A stretch of 64,000 bases of DNA from Porites lobata (Eukaryota > Cnidaria > Anthozoa > Scleractinia > Poritidae). Positions within the stretch are counted from its first letter, which is position 1. Every line of letters starts with the position of its first letter. The notes under the pieces were generated by a model, which was given only the letters and a program-made list of their open reading frames with translations, did no database searches and was not told where the DNA came from. Position numbers and translations under genes: made by a program. The stretch spans positions 528,501 to 592,500 of the forward strand of contig CALNXK010000166.1 in NCBI GenBank assembly GCA_942486035.1, read 5' to 3'. This document shows positions 36,450 through 49,442 of this stretch, piece after piece.

Positions 36450-39000
36450 TTTGTTTTGTACCGGACAGGTGTGGTATTTCCTGTCCTTTATCATAATTAC
36501 GGTAGATATTTTTTTTACTCTTGTCTGACAGTCTTATACATTTAGAGATTTATTTCATGCACGTACTAAAACAGGTGAGAAACCGAAAGGTGAAAACGTG
36601 CTAAAATGCCTATCAATCAGATCCAATCTTTACATCGGTAGTAAGCTTTAACAAGGCTTTATCATATGCCTGGATAAATCTGCGAGAGGAGCGGAGATGA
36701 AGCGAATCCTGGGGCCCTTTCCATTTCGGAAAAAAACCGGAAATTTCGGTGGGAGCGAAAGTGGAATTTCAGATTGGTAAAAAGTTGTTCCATTTGGTCG
36801 TAAACACCGGTACGTCGCGGTGCCCAACCGTGGACCTGGAACTGGTACAAACTACGAGAAAGGTAAATGAAACACGACATTCCGTTCGGAAATTCCAACC
36901 GGGAAAACGGGCCAACCTTTTTAGATTTTCCACTTTTTCTTGGAATTTTCCGGTGGGACGAGCCGACGAAACGTGTTCCATTTACCGCCGAACCAGAAAT
37001 TCCGGAAATTTTGACTAAATGGAAAGCGCCCTTGCTTTCTGTCTGATTGGCTACCCGCTCTGAATCCGCGGCGTTAACGTTGGTGTGGCAAGAAAAAGTT
37101 CTTATTTTTGGCCAAATAATAAATCCTTCATCCTATCAAGCTTGTTCGGTAAAGATGGGTGAATATTGGCCTCGTTCTTGTATATGGACCGAGACTAGGT
37201 CAATAAAAAACGCCAATCGCCAGTATCCAGCCATTTTGATATCCCGCTTAGTCTATAACTCGTATATAAAACCCAATTTCTGACACCTCATTTCAATTCA
37301 CCAGGAGTTTAAAACTTTGTTTGAGTTTGAAAGTACTGAAACACAACAATATTTAGACTGGCAGATGAAAATTCCTCATTTTTGATGCGAAAAAACAAAA
37401 ATTATGACAGGGATTAAATGTGCCACTTCAAGAAATCGGCCCGCTTTATAACCTTCATTGGTACCGGAAAAGTTACCGATTAGTGTAAGATAAAAATTAA
37501 GCCAATATTCATTCCGATAGGTAGCTGTACTGTAATTAGAACTGGGTCCACCCAGGATGCCCCTAAGGAGAAGTCCTCGCCCAAAGTAGTTTCAGTTGAT
37601 ACAGCTATCTCTCGAGTATCTACGTAGCTTTTGGTTTGGTTCTGCTTAACTGCAGGTAAGCACCTAAAATGCTTTATTAATTGTTCTTAAGCTTCGTTAT
37701 CTTTATCTTTCTTTCATAATTATTGAGAAAAATATAGAACAGCGTCTAAAGCACGTAATGCCGGTCTACATTTAACCTGAAAATTTTGATTTTCGATTTC
37801 AGTCAGAGTGTAGATAGCTCAGAAGTAGCCGGGAGAGTTATTGTCGTTCCCATGTAATGTACGCTGTAAATCTTAATTCGTACTATTCGTAATTTTTCCT
37901 CTATTAAAAGTTGTAGGGGTAAGGAAAATTTAGATAATACTCAGGATAATACTATATCACCAGTTGAGAACTTAACCAAACGAACAACATCTTCTATTTA
38001 AGTTATAACAAACAGTGAGACTGTGGTGAACTCATATACAGGTCATTGTTATGTAAACTATTTGAAAATCGATTACGGCGTTTCTTTTTGACCGCTAAAC
38101 AGATTGTGTATAATTGTTTGTGGTTCGGGTTTTATTCAATTCGGGATAGATTAAAATACAATAAAAAACATTTCTTTTTTAATTACAATCAGAAAACGAA
38201 AATTGATGTGGTTAACAGTTCGAGTGTGGGTTCAGTGGCTTGGTTACATCTTATAGAATGTATTTGGAATCATGCAATCCATTTTAGCCCAGTTTCCTGT
38301 CGTGACAACTTTCATCCGCGTTAGAGAATCGACCAGTCCCTTTAATGCATGAAGCACGAAGAGCAGAAATTGGAATTTATTTCCAGTAACACGTGCACCA
38401 TAGACCGTTTACACAGAGGTTTGAAGTCAAAAAATGGTATTGCGCCACTTGTGCCCCTTATTATCCGTGGCGTGATCGATCGACTTAATATGAAATAAAT
38501 TACCGATCCTGAACTTTACAGACTGTAATTGGCAATTTGTCAAAACATCTGGCGAACTGAAAATGGCCAGTGTTTACTCAAGTGCTATATAAACCCGCTT
38601 TAATAACAGATCAAGAGATTCCAATCGGAAGTGACTCTTGAAAATACCAAAACTAAAATCTACGGCACACTTATCTTTCATTCTTACCTAGGCACCCACA
38701 GTACATCAAGATACTAAGTCTTAAATCCTCTGGTCATGAGGTACCTTAACTAATTAACAGATTTTTGTAAATTCTTAAATTAACGTTTTCAGTTTATATG
38801 GATGGTTTTTTGTTTATACCATGCATTTGATAACACCTACCTCGCTCATAATTTTATCAGTGAATATTTGTGCTAGCCATGATTGGGTAATCATTGGATT
38901 ATCATTGGGTGTCTTGAATGATAAAATGATATGCGTTGTTAACAGATATTAAAATGGCATCTCGGTGGGGGATGATTTTTTGTTGCCAACAATATTATCG
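36450..39000 (+). repeat. Diverged relative of the 51.4-54.0 kb unit
   Basis: In order it shares with 51340-53980: TCCTGTCCTTTATC (36478), a segment ending AACTGCAG then gtaagcacct (about 37650), ATAATTGTTTGTGGTT (38110), GTGGTTAACAGT (about 38206), CAGTTTCCTGTC-like (38290) and GCATCTCGGTG-GGATGAT (38955). Order and orientation are the same as in the other unit. No coding sequence is apparent; the ORF at 38046-38324 spans a shared block but has no homologous frame that I could confirm. Confidence 0.5.
36712..37031. mobile_element. MITE with 15-bp inverted ends
   Basis: Ends GGGCCCTTTCCATTT and AAATGGAAAGCGCCC are inverted with one mismatch. The body is made of FTTCCG/GGAAAT-rich words in both orientations. 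Flanking target duplication is not clear. End sequence resembles hAT-type MITEs of invertebrates, which is inference. Confidence 0.65.
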
Positions 39001-40134
39001 CTATCAGCTCCCACGCAGGCGTTTCCCTCATCACTTCCATATATTTTTCGACTTTTACTTTAAACTTTTCATGCTTTCCTGTTAAACTAAGAGGTCCTTA
39101 GAGTTCACGAGTCCTCGCTTTGGGTGTTTAGAGATACGTGTAACACTTAATTACGAAGAATAAATCAGCAAAAACATGCCTGTCAAAGGGCATAGGGTAA
39201 AATATGGACTGAACCAATGGATCCTTGGAAGTGCCTCCCAGTGAGTGAGTATCCCGTGTCTTTTTACGTTACATCAGTAAGTTGTGGCGAAAGCTTGCGA
39301 GGCTGTACCCATCTTTTCAACGCCGGATGAAGAGAACTACAAATCAAGAGCTGATGTGAAATACGACAAGAAAGTAACTTCTCAGTATTTTATTTTTAAA
39401 AAAATCAACTAATTGAAAATGCCTTTGCACAACGACTTTCTATGCAGTCACCGAAACTTGCACGTCAATGCCTTTTTTCACAATAACGGCCAAAACATGG
39501 TTGATTGCGCTAGGAAATATTATCATCTGATAAAGCATGATTACTTAATCCAAATTATTCTCAAACAGCTGTAGGAAAAATAAGCTCTATTTGAATGTTT
39601 GTTTACCTAACTCTCATACAAAAATAAACAGTGCATGATAAAAATAAACTTGTCTACTAGTCACTTCCGCTAGTAGATGGAAACGAAAGTTGTCGAGTAA
39701 TGTGATAAGTACTTCTTTCCTTAGCATGCCACTTGGAAATACCGAATTTGATTTTGTTGTCGGACTAGTGTTACTTGATTTACAATTTGCCTGGGGATAA
39801 CTGAGGTTTTTAATTTGCTGTCTTCATGAAGCAAGAAGAGCCGAAACACTATCTGTAGTTACAAGTTTAATTTGGGATTAAATTCCGACACAGGAAACGG
39901 ATTTTCCAAATTTTACCCTTTTTTTTGCTCTCAGAGATTTTCCACTGCATTAAGGCCAAAAACGTCATGTGCCGGCTAAGCTACAACCAAAATTTGCGAA
40001 AACGTTTTGCATGTTAATGCCAAACATCCAAACATGTGTGCTTTCAAACAACTAACCGTTGCAAAAGACTGATCTATTAAATGTTTGGCTCCGCTGACGA
40101 AGTCCTCAGAAGTGATCATTCGTCAAGTGTAGTA
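39001..40134. other. No gene seen
   Basis: I see no exon or repeat that I can support in this AT-rich stretch. Confidence 0.35.
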
Positions 40135-40758
40135 CAGTCGACTCCCGATAACTCGAACCTTCAAGGGAAATCGAAAAAAGGTTCGAGTTATCGGCAGTTC
40201 GAGTTATCGCGAGTTCGAAGAAAATAGCGGAGATTAAGGTAAAAGACAGTTTTTAATGCACAGTGAACATTTTAATCACATTTAATTGTAGAAATGTCAA
40301 GTGAAAATTAAAAGATACTTCTAGATTATAAATCAGAACGTAACGTAACAAAACATAGCCTAAATAGAGAATGCGTTTTACCGTTTTGAGAAGAAAAGCT
40401 GCTTCACGTTAGCCTGTGACACTCAACATCAGCCTCCACTAGTAAACTATACTCCTACAACACGTCAATAGGAAATCTAAAATTCAATGTTTCGGACCCC
40501 TCCTGTAGACGGCTTTTTTCCCGACTTTTTAAGGGCTCAAAACATGGTTCGAGTTATCGAGGGTAAAATTATATAGAAAATGACCTGAGGGGAAACGGAG
40601 ATTGGTTCGAGTTAGCGGGAGTTCGAGTTATCGAGGGTTCGAGTTACCGAGGGTAAAATTATAGTGAATGTATGGCGGAAATCCAGGGGAAATTGATTTT
40701 GGTTCGAGTTAGCGCGAGGTTCGAGTTAGCGAGGGTTCGAGTTATCGGGAGTCAACTG
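40135..40758. mobile_element. 624-bp CAGT-ended MITE with TA target site and iterated terminal motif
   Basis: Ends CAGTCGACTCCCGATAACTC and GAGTTATCGGGAGTCAACTG are inverted, with TA at 40133-40134 and 40759-40760. GGTTCGAGTTATCG-like words recur about ten times inside (40183, 40200, 40546, 40604, 40621, 40636, 40702 and others). There is no transposase; the layout fits a non-autonomous pogo/Tigger-like element. Confidence 0.88.
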
Positions 40759-40760
40759 TA

Positions 40761-42818
40761 CTTTCTTGTGGTACGCGGTAAAACTGTGGTTCTAACGTTT
40801 GAATGTGTGGAGTGAAACCTCTCCGTGGCAAACAGCACCTTTGCATGATGATGTTAATATATAATATCTAACTTTAAAGTTTTCAAATGGTTCCTTTAAT
40901 TGTCCGGCCCTTTGTATGGACTCTTGGGAAGGTTTACTAGGGAGATCATTGTTCAACCTGGTGGGTCCAGAACTATGTGATGGCCTGTCGGATCACCCAT
41001 ACTGCAAGAGACCACCCATCTTAACTATAGCGCACAAAGCGCTCATTTGAACCATTTTTGTAGTCCTCCCAGGCAGACCAGATGGCATGTGCGTGGGAGG
41101 CCCTGAACATCTGTGCTTTGCACAGAGCTAGAGTGGGGAAAGATCACTCACAGCAAAGCCCGTATTCAGGCCTTTGAATGTCTGTAATTAATTGTTTTTT
41201 TTTTTTAGGTTTTTTTTGGTTTACTATATGGAGGTAAGCATAATCTAGTGGGGATAAATTATCACTATTTCCGTCAAGAACACTCTGTGATGTAGTATAA
41301 AGCAAAAACTACTGAACCAGTGGCCCCCTTTTTTTTTTTTTTTTCAATAGTGGTTTATGATGGATTAGCTCTGTCAGGTGATGTACGGTCATTGGGTTAC
41401 TGGTGTGGTTACTGAACAGTTTTGTGTAACCGTTTATTAAATTTAAAAGCCTCTGTTACTTTTCACCTTTTGCGCTTTTTTCTGTAGAGTGCCCAAGTTC
41501 GGTTGGCAGTTAAGGAAATATAGTTAACATCACATCCCCCAACAACTAAAACATCGATCGCATACAAGATGCGGCTGTTATCTTATTTGCTGGCATGGGA
41601 TTTTTTTTTTTTTTGAAGGCAAAAAAGGACCCCGCGCGTGTTTGCAGATTAATTTGAAAAAAGAAGAATTCTAACACGAAAAAGATTAGAAAAAATTCAG
41701 TACACTGATTGTGTAATCCAATGTAATACGGCTTCCTGTCCGTTATTATAAATAGGCTTTATCTTTTTTACTCGTGTCTGGTAATCTACTTATTGATTTA
41801 GAGATTTCCTATCGAGAGCGAATACCTTTAATTCTCTCTTGTCCCTATCATTCACATGTGTTAAAGAACGTGAGCAAACCTCAGACCTCCCACGAGAGGT
41901 GAATAGGTGTTAAAATGCCGTGTTTAGCATTTCCTTTATTTGGCACGGGACCCGGGATTGAATAGAACCAGATGAGACAAATAAGCCTCTCCCTTAAGTC
42001 CTGCAGTTTGTCTGCAACTGCTTGAGTCAAGACCATAAATAAAGTATTGATACACTTGATGTATTGATCCGGCCATAGTAACAGGATTAAAATTCTCCCA
42101 ATTAATGATAGGTCCTGTACAAAGCCACGTTTCACATGCTAATTGTTACTATATCTATTCATAAGACAAGGAGTCATTATACAAAAGTGTAATAGTGTAA
42201 GAATTTCCTTGATGGCGCAGTGAAGTGTTGTTAGTACTTACAAACTGTTCACACCTGAAGTTACTTTTAAAATAGGATTTATTGTAAATTTTGTTAACTG
42301 AGTTAAAAGATTTTGTAAATCCCAGTCCCAATGAAAGACTTAAAACACATCGTAGTTTTAAAAAAAGTGGCGTTTAAGCATCGTTTGTAGTGTTATTATC
42401 ACTCCTTCTTCTGCCAAGGCTCCCGCTGGGTATTCCTTTAAAAATAGAAACTGTAATTGAAACAATAATGCAAAACACGCAAGATTCATGGAACAGTGAT
42501 GGAATATTTGAGGGCTTAAGCCCCTGTTAAGCAAACATTTAGAAAATTCTTTTCATTGAAATTCTAACGGCTTCTCAGTTTTTCCTTAATAAAACATCTA
42601 TTTTTACCTTTCAGGGCCAAACCTTGATTGGACTAACACGTGAAAGCTTGACAAAAGATGTTTCACGCCCGCTCTTTCAATTAAAATGTTACTGGTCTAC
42701 AGCCACAAGGATTAGCGTATTTCAGGGAGGACACCTTTTCACAGCCAGTAGATGTACTTGTTAGATCAAAGGTTCAGTTCTGTCACATCACGGAGGGAAA
42801 AGAGACCCTGCTGGAGCC
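40761..42818. other. No gene confirmed; splice donor-like motif near 41233
   Basis: GGTTTACTATATGGAG followed by gtaagca at 41219-41240 resembles the donor-ended segments at 37650, 52378 and 54826. TCCTGTCCGTTATT at 41736 resembles the unit start at 36478. ORF 41881-42135 has no domain. Confidence 0.35.
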
Positions 42819-42969
42819 ATGCTGATAATAATCGTGTCACTTACAACACTGCCACTAGAGAACGATGTAGACATGTTATTAACTGTTATAATAACATGGC
42901 CACCAAACAATCATGAAGACGAAGTTGAACATGAAGCTCACAACGATGACAATAATAATGACGAATACG
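42819..42969 (+). CDS. Candidate short coding exon with hydrophobic start and acidic tail
   Basis: An ATG after CTGGAGCC opens 50 codons plus one base. The start MLIIIVSLTTLPL is hydrophobic, a second hydrophobic patch LLTVIIT follows, then an Asp/Asn/Glu-rich stretch ends at a consensus donor (CG then gtaagaaagg). A phase 1 donor after a short N-terminal exon is the usual layout for secreted metazoan proteins. No continuing exon has been found, and the read-through frame ends shortly after, so this may be chance. Confidence 0.25.
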
Positions 42970-42971
42970 GT

Positions 42972-44184
42972 AAGAAAGGAAATGCGAAAATAGAGTAAGG
43001 AGCTAAATTTTAACGGCTCAGGCGATCTTTAATAACCTTTCAGTTTTCTTTCGCTCCGGGTTATGGGTTCCTGACATTTCCCTAGAAAGTAATGCTGAAG
43101 GAAGGGTGCGAAGATTTTGTCTCAGCTCAGCTATGTTCACGTCAGTAAAAACCATTGGCCTTGTCCTCAGTCCTTTTTTACCCATAAAAGAGTTAAGGAA
43201 GCGGGCCCCTAGTGAGGCCAGAGCCTGACAGAGGTTATCAGCAAAACCATGCAAAGCTGTAAGTTGCAGTTACAGTATCCTTGCCGCGTGGCCCAAGGAA
43301 GATAGATATTAAAAATAAGACGAGTCTGAAATTAATACAATAATTATACAACTTTGTGTATGATAAGGCCCCAGTATCGTTTGTGCAACAGTAGTCGCAT
43401 TCACTATACACGCCGGGTCAGCTGTCATCAAAAAGTAAACATTTTCAATCTAGTTTTTCAATTTTTAACCGTTTGAGCTGAGACTTTGCATGATAATAGA
43501 ACTTCGGAGTCCCAACAATTGTATATTTTTGGATTTTTGACTTTAACGTTTTTTGGCTATAGCTTAATTGTTTGTACGACAAACGATAAACGAGATAAAT
43601 AACACAAACAATCTTGATGAAGAGAAGCAAAATTATACAAAAGGAGTGATGCGCATTATCAAGGCTAAAAAGCTGAGCTGAAAAAAATAGAGAGAGTGAG
43701 TTTACTTCTACCAGTGCTTAGCTTCTTTTGTGCGATGGGCCTAAATTCCAAGGGTAAACCGTGTGATCTACATACATTCGAACGCCCTATGAGGACTGCA
43801 GAGCCAACGATTGGCGTAAATCCCGACCCCCCTGCGCATCATTCTTTATAACCAGCTAGGCGTCAACCAAATTTAGAACAATTTTTCTGCTATTCGACGA
43901 TATTGTCATCAATTTTCAAATAACGGAAAAGATCATAATTTATTGAACATATGAAATATTTTTCAGTTAATCAACAACTCTTGTTTCTATTCTGGACTAT
44001 GAGCTTTCCTGAAACGTCCAATCGCTGACCTCAGGACTACCTCACGTGTGAATTCTAGAAACCATCCAATCCGTTATGTTCTGTTAAAGTTGTGTTTAAT
44101 TAGGTAAGTCTAATAAACACGGGAATGGGGATGAAGTGCTCCTGTTGTCACACTTTTGCCCAACAGACTCGATTTCTGGAGGTC
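42972..44184. other. No gene seen
   Basis: The minus-strand ORF 43254-43018 (with FLNSFMGKKGLRTRP) is not recognised. The rest is AT-rich. Confidence 0.35.
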
Positions 44185-44485
44185 CAACTCCCTCCGTCTC
44201 TACCCCCTTGAGCTAGGTTAGTGGAGGCCCACTTCTTCCAGTCGGAGAGCAGGCCCAACTCCCTCCGTCTCTACCCCCTGGAGCTAGGTTAGTGGAGGCC
44301 TACTTTCTCCAGTCGGAGAGCAGGCCCAACTCCCTCCGTCTCTACCCCCTGGAGCTAGGTTAGTAGAGGCCCACTCCCTTCAGTCAGAGAGGAGGCCCAA
44401 CTCCCTCCGTCTCTACCCTCTGAAGCTAGGTTAGTGGAGGCCCACTTCCTCCAGTCGAAGAGCAGGCCCAACTCCCTCCTCTCTT
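44185..44485. repeat. 71-bp minisatellite, four copies
   Basis: CAACTCCCTCCGTCTCTACC recurs at 44185, 44256, 44327 and 44398, spaced exactly 71 bases, linked to GAGCTAGGTTAGTGGAGGCC and CCAGTCGGAGAGCAGGCC. A fifth partial copy starts near 44469. The minus-strand ORF at 44645-44355 is a chance reading. Confidence 0.92.
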
Positions 44486-44489
44486 CCCA

Positions 44490-45189
44490 GGAATGCTCAC
44501 GGTGGCCCTGAGAGAAGGCCCACTCCCTTCGCCTCATCCACTCTGTGCATCTCCGTAGGCTGTAGGTTTTGTTGTTCTTGACACTCCAGGGGTTCATGAA
44601 AACTTTTAATGAGCACTTTATACCCACTTCCACATTTTCAGCCACATAGAGTTGTTGTTACCCTTGGGTTATTTTAAGAATAAACAAGGGGAAGTTGATT
44701 AATTATTGGGTAGCTAGGACACCTCTCAGTAAGTGGTGAAATAACTGGGAGGGGTTTCTGAAATAATCTGGAGGTAAAAGACTGATTTATATACTAGGGT
44801 ATCTAAAAGATAGTAATGCTGCGGCACATTCTGTTGATACTGGCATTAGTTAGGCAGTGAGACTTAAAAGAATCAAAAATGACATTGAATGTCCTATTTA
44901 CATGTTGGAAAGTACTAGAATAATTACTATCAGTCTATAGAAAGAACTTGTGGGAACGTTGTTTAGAAAATGATCAAGTGGTTATCAACTCTGGTTTTCC
45001 CACAGTAAATTGTAGGAAATAATAGAAATTCAGATCGTTTATCCATATATTTAATATACGGTGCACGATATTTTCTCTGGAAACACAATACTTTTCTTGC
45101 TGTTTGTTGCACTTTATTACGTAACAGTTATTTAGCTATATATTTATAGAAAACAACAACACAAAAAACGGAAAAAAAAGAAAGAAGGA
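44490..45189. other. No gene seen
   Basis: Unremarkable AT-rich sequence. Confidence 0.35.
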
Positions 45190-45197
45190 ATAAATAA

Positions 45198-45268
45198 TTC
45201 AGAAGGATTCGAACCCGGCACTTTCGACTCGAGGCGACTACACCTAACCACTACACCACAGAGACTGC
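45198..45268 (-). tRNA. tRNA-like relic or tRNA-derived SINE head
   Basis: On the minus strand TGGTGTAGTGG matches the internal A box and GGTTCGAATCC is a perfect B box, about 32 bases apart. The flanking acceptor strands, the D stem and most of the T stem do not pair, so this is not a functional tRNA. A T-rich run follows on the minus strand (45180-45150), which could be a Pol III stop. Confidence 0.55.
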
Positions 45269-45269
45269 C

Positions 45270-47213
45270 TACATAATCGCCAGGAGAAGTCTTTCATTTT
45301 ATTCCTTTTCCATGAAACTTCCGCCGGCAAGATGATCGCCAGCCGCATTAACCGAGCTATTGACAGTGAAAAAACAATGTAAACGCATATTCCATGGCAA
45401 TAAATGAATGAAAGAACATAATTATGCTTTTCAAAACGCCGATACACGTCCTGGTCTGCAAAGTAGGACACAAAACATATGTTTTGTTATCTAGATTTCC
45501 GCTGTTATTTTGAAGCGAATGGTCAAAATCACATCCATTTTCGGCTCATGCAGTTTCTTAAGAATAGCACTGCATGACATTTTCTCACTTTCACATCACC
45601 TTCTAGCAAGCTGGAATTTGTATATTCCCCGTGTTGCGGAGTCGAAGAGCAAATGCTCATCTTCTCGTCAGGTTTAACACCTAGACGAGTCAAAGGCTCT
45701 TGAATTGAAATCCGATCCCCAAGTTAACCATCGTACTCATCTGAAAGACTCCTGCGGGTCTTAAAATTTGGTAAGACCTCTAACCGTGCTGTAGAAAATT
45801 TGCCACAAAGAAAACTCTAAGTTTGAGCAGCGAACGATGCACTCTCTCACCCACCGAACTTCCCAGTGCTTTTATTTGAGTCGTTCGTGGCGCAATGCAC
45901 TCTGGTTAAATGCAATGCATTGTGGTAAAAAGTGTGGTTAAATGCAATGCATTGTGGTAAAAAGTGATGAATTCGAGAATTCGTCGCCCCTTATATATTT
46001 CCTTTAAATCCTGATTATGTTGCTGGAAGCTCCCTTCGGTCGCTCCGCAGCAATTAATTACAGGTACCTTCTGACCGCTGTCTTAATTCAATGGTTGCGA
46101 GAAATCATTAGTAAAAACTTGTATTAATTCATCTGCTTAATTGTGATGTCTTTATTGTCGAAGGCATCAGCCCACCCAACCTTGCTTGAACCTAAAATGC
46201 TTATCAACCTAATTATATAATCTTTCATCGCACTGGCAGTCATTCATGACAAGGTCACACTGTAATTTAATATGAATTTGACTCCTGAATTGCTCGACGA
46301 TTGGTACTTTAATTTGCATTAGGTAAAGATAACATACTTTGCAAAAATTCCTCATTAAAAGTTTTAAATAGGCTTCATGTTTTACCGCGAGAGGAATGTT
46401 CAACAAAGCAACTGTTTGGAGTTAATTTATCCTTAGCTTTTGTTTAACATTGCCGAGTAGCTGCCTACGAGACCATGTAAGTGATACACCGATTTCATGA
46501 CGGTTGTAAAGGACAGCTGTAGATGAAGACATGGATTCATTCCTTTTACTTTAGGGCGAAGTTATCGCTGTTTTCCAGTTTTTTTTTTATAATTACGTCA
46601 CTGTAGGAATCATACTTGTCAGTGATTTTTGTGACTAACCAAATTTTTTTCTTCATGTGGTCGTCGCAGCTGGTACTTCAGCCCACGTGTTACTTTGGAT
46701 CGAATTGGACTCTACTCAATCATTTTATTGACTCAATCCTATTATCATTGTTTGCTAGAAACTGGCAATGTAACTATGGTAAATAAATCAATTATAGTCT
46801 CTGATCTTGCACAACCAGCGCCAACTCACTAGGTTCTCTTCATTCCAGACGGCGGATTTCAGAGGTAAGAACTTATTCTGAACTACTTTTTTTTGTATCT
46901 CAGTCTTCATTTGTTGTTTAAGGCTTACAATCATGACCACGGCTACTGAATTCATAAGGGTGTGGAAACATGAAAATGGCTGATTTGAAAGAGCATGCAA
47001 TGCGGGATTTTGTCGGCTACAACTGCGTGTTATATATGGGGTCATGATAAAAAACATACATCTGACACATAAAGCAAGCATTTTACAAAAATTAAGGATG
47101 GAAATTTGATGAAAATTAATGCCCATTTTAGCTTCTTAACTGGCTTGAAGATATGTGTGTTATAATTATATAGTGAGTAATTGATTTTATCATAACGCGA
47201 ACATAAAATTTAG
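45270..47213. other. No gene seen; contains a 32-bp tandem duplication
   Basis: GTGGTTAAATGCAATGCATT then GTGGTAAAAA occurs twice in tandem near 45903-45965. Nothing else is recognised. Confidence 0.45.
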
Positions 47214-47333
47214 AGAGGGCAGGCGAGAATTAGAAGGGCAAGTAAATTTCTCTGCAAACTTCTCTGTGCAAGTTTCTATAATATGTGCTCCTCTGAAAGC
47301 ATGGCGGGAAGAAATCATAAGGCAATATTATAG
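47214..47333. repeat. 120-bp perfect direct repeat, copy A
   Basis: AGAGGGCAGGCGAGAATTAG through AAGGCAATATTATAG is identical, base for base as far as I can read, to 49443-49562. Confidence 0.92.
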
Positions 47334-48600
47334 CGGAGCTCCACGCGCGCGCGAAGCGCGCGCGCGTGGGCGGAGCCCCATTGCTAAGTAAATCTACCCA
47401 TCCCAGAAAATTTGGTAATCACGTGACCGTACACCGACCGCCCGCCGTCCGTCCGCACCACAGGAAAACCAATGTTTACTCTCACACTTTTAGCTAGTTT
47501 GGGAGCCGAAGAGAAAACTAATTGCACAGGCTGCACATCAATGTTGTGATCAATTGACAGCTATCAAAACAGGGCATCCGCTGACAAGTATCACCTGACC
47601 GTACCGCGGGCTCAAGTGTCGACCCATCGAGGTCGAGTATTTTTTAAAGTTATCCGCTGACAAATTACCACTTTCAAATGATCGCAGGCTCAAGTTTATT
47701 TTTTCCAAGGATTCAAATCAAATATGTTGTGTTTTTGTCACTATGGTCCCGCACTATTAGGATTTTGATTTCAAACTGACCTCGGAAGCGAAAATTCATC
47801 CAGTTTTTTTAAAAGTACAGGCGGGGAAGACCTTATCTTACCATGGTCACGCGTTGGTCACGCTCTACGTCCAATTTTTATACTCTGATTGGTCAAAGTT
47901 TGACAGGTGAGTTTATGCGGAAAAATTATGCAGCATCTTGAAAGTAGTTTACTTTGACAGCTGAAGCTGACAGAGTTTTGTGTCAACTTGTGATGTTTTT
48001 AACTGTCTTTTTCCTCTGGAGGTACAAAATGAAATACAGCTGCTATCAAGAGTCTTCTGTTATTCATGGCTGGCTTGTTTACTGGGTTTTGGTTGAGAAA
48101 TGCGTCGCTTGTCAAAATTCGGTAATTCGATTTCGGATGGCATCGTTTTCGTTTTTCACCTTGCTTAATGCGTAAGACGGTTTAAAAGTCTCAAGCAACT
48201 GTGGCCTCCCTTGATAGCTTTCAGGAACTGAATCTCGAATGGTAAGCCTAAGTAATTATTGTATTTGATGTTTGCGTTTCATGAAGTGTTGCACAGTTCA
48301 CGCTGACAGTTTATGCGGCAAGTTTATGCGCGTTTACAGGATTTGAGTCAATGATCTGACCTAGTATCAGGTTTGATATAAGCTTACAGAACTTTAAAAA
48401 GCCTTCAGATATATTTGCTCACCACAAATAGAAAGAAAACGTTCCGAAGGATATTTAGTTATAAATTTGGCCGTAGAAAGAAAACTTTGGGCGATTTTCT
48501 TACTTCGAGGAGTTCACCTTCGAAAACAGTAAACACCGCGCTGGGAAGCCGGCTAAAACATAAACATAAGCTTTACGCTTAAAGACTCAGGATTTTTAGA
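47334..48600. repeat. Interspersed element beginning GGAGCTCC
   Basis: It begins with CGGAGCTCCACGCGCGCGCG, a CG-rich palindrome, then AATTTGGTAATCACGTGACC and CCGTCCGTCCG, as at 3390-3540. The right end is not located. The ORF at 47954-48175 lies inside with no domain. Confidence 0.55.
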
Positions 48601-49442
48601 GACACTTTAATACTTGTCTTCGTGAATGAAAATTGTTGTCTCTGTAAATGTTTCACGGAATTATATCTCTTTTTTTGATTGTTAGTAGTTTCTCTTGCAA
48701 TTTTAATCGCTTGTCCGTGCCGTTTGTTTTCATCGTTCATGACCATCGCTTGCAGGAGTACTCAAAAATGTCGCGCGTATCAAACGCCTTATAAGATTAC
48801 ACATCGTCATAACTAAAACCATTAAATAACAAAACAAATAATAATAAATTCGCTATTATGTTGAAGCGTAACTCTGTTAAAGTTCATTCAAACACTCGAT
48901 TACACTGACAGCTCGCACTATAGAAACGAGAACCAGCTGGCCGTATGGGTGATTTTGGAAATTTTCTGAAATTTTTGAACGGTTTGGCTCGTCCTGAATA
49001 TTGACTGAGTGAAAATTGTGAAATACCGCATTCTGTCCGAGCTCTGTATGATAAATAGTACTGTTTCACCTCAAATGTGGTGCATAAAAATTATACAAGG
49101 TTGGTTTAAACACCCCCCAGATTTGTTGGCAAGAATTTGTAAAATATAAACCTGTCGAACGCAAAAAAATTTGGCGTGATTTGTTTTCCAAGAATTTGCT
49201 TTCGAGGCCTAATCTACTGTGATCTTGAATGTGATCGAAGATGTTTGCTATTTTTTGGGTGTACATATAAGGTTATCAATTCGATGTAAGATGTTTCACT
49301 CTAAAATAACTTAGCCTTTCCCTCAAAAGTCACATGAATGTGCCCTTAAGTTAAATGATTTGTGGATTAAAAGTTTATTGTTTGATTTAAATTATAAATT
49401 TATTAAAATTGGAGCTTCGCTTTTGGCCCTGGCTAAATCTAT

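Noticed and set aside
44355..44645. 96-codon minus-strand ORF
   Set aside because: It lies largely in the 71-bp minisatellite; repeats in frame are a result of the array.
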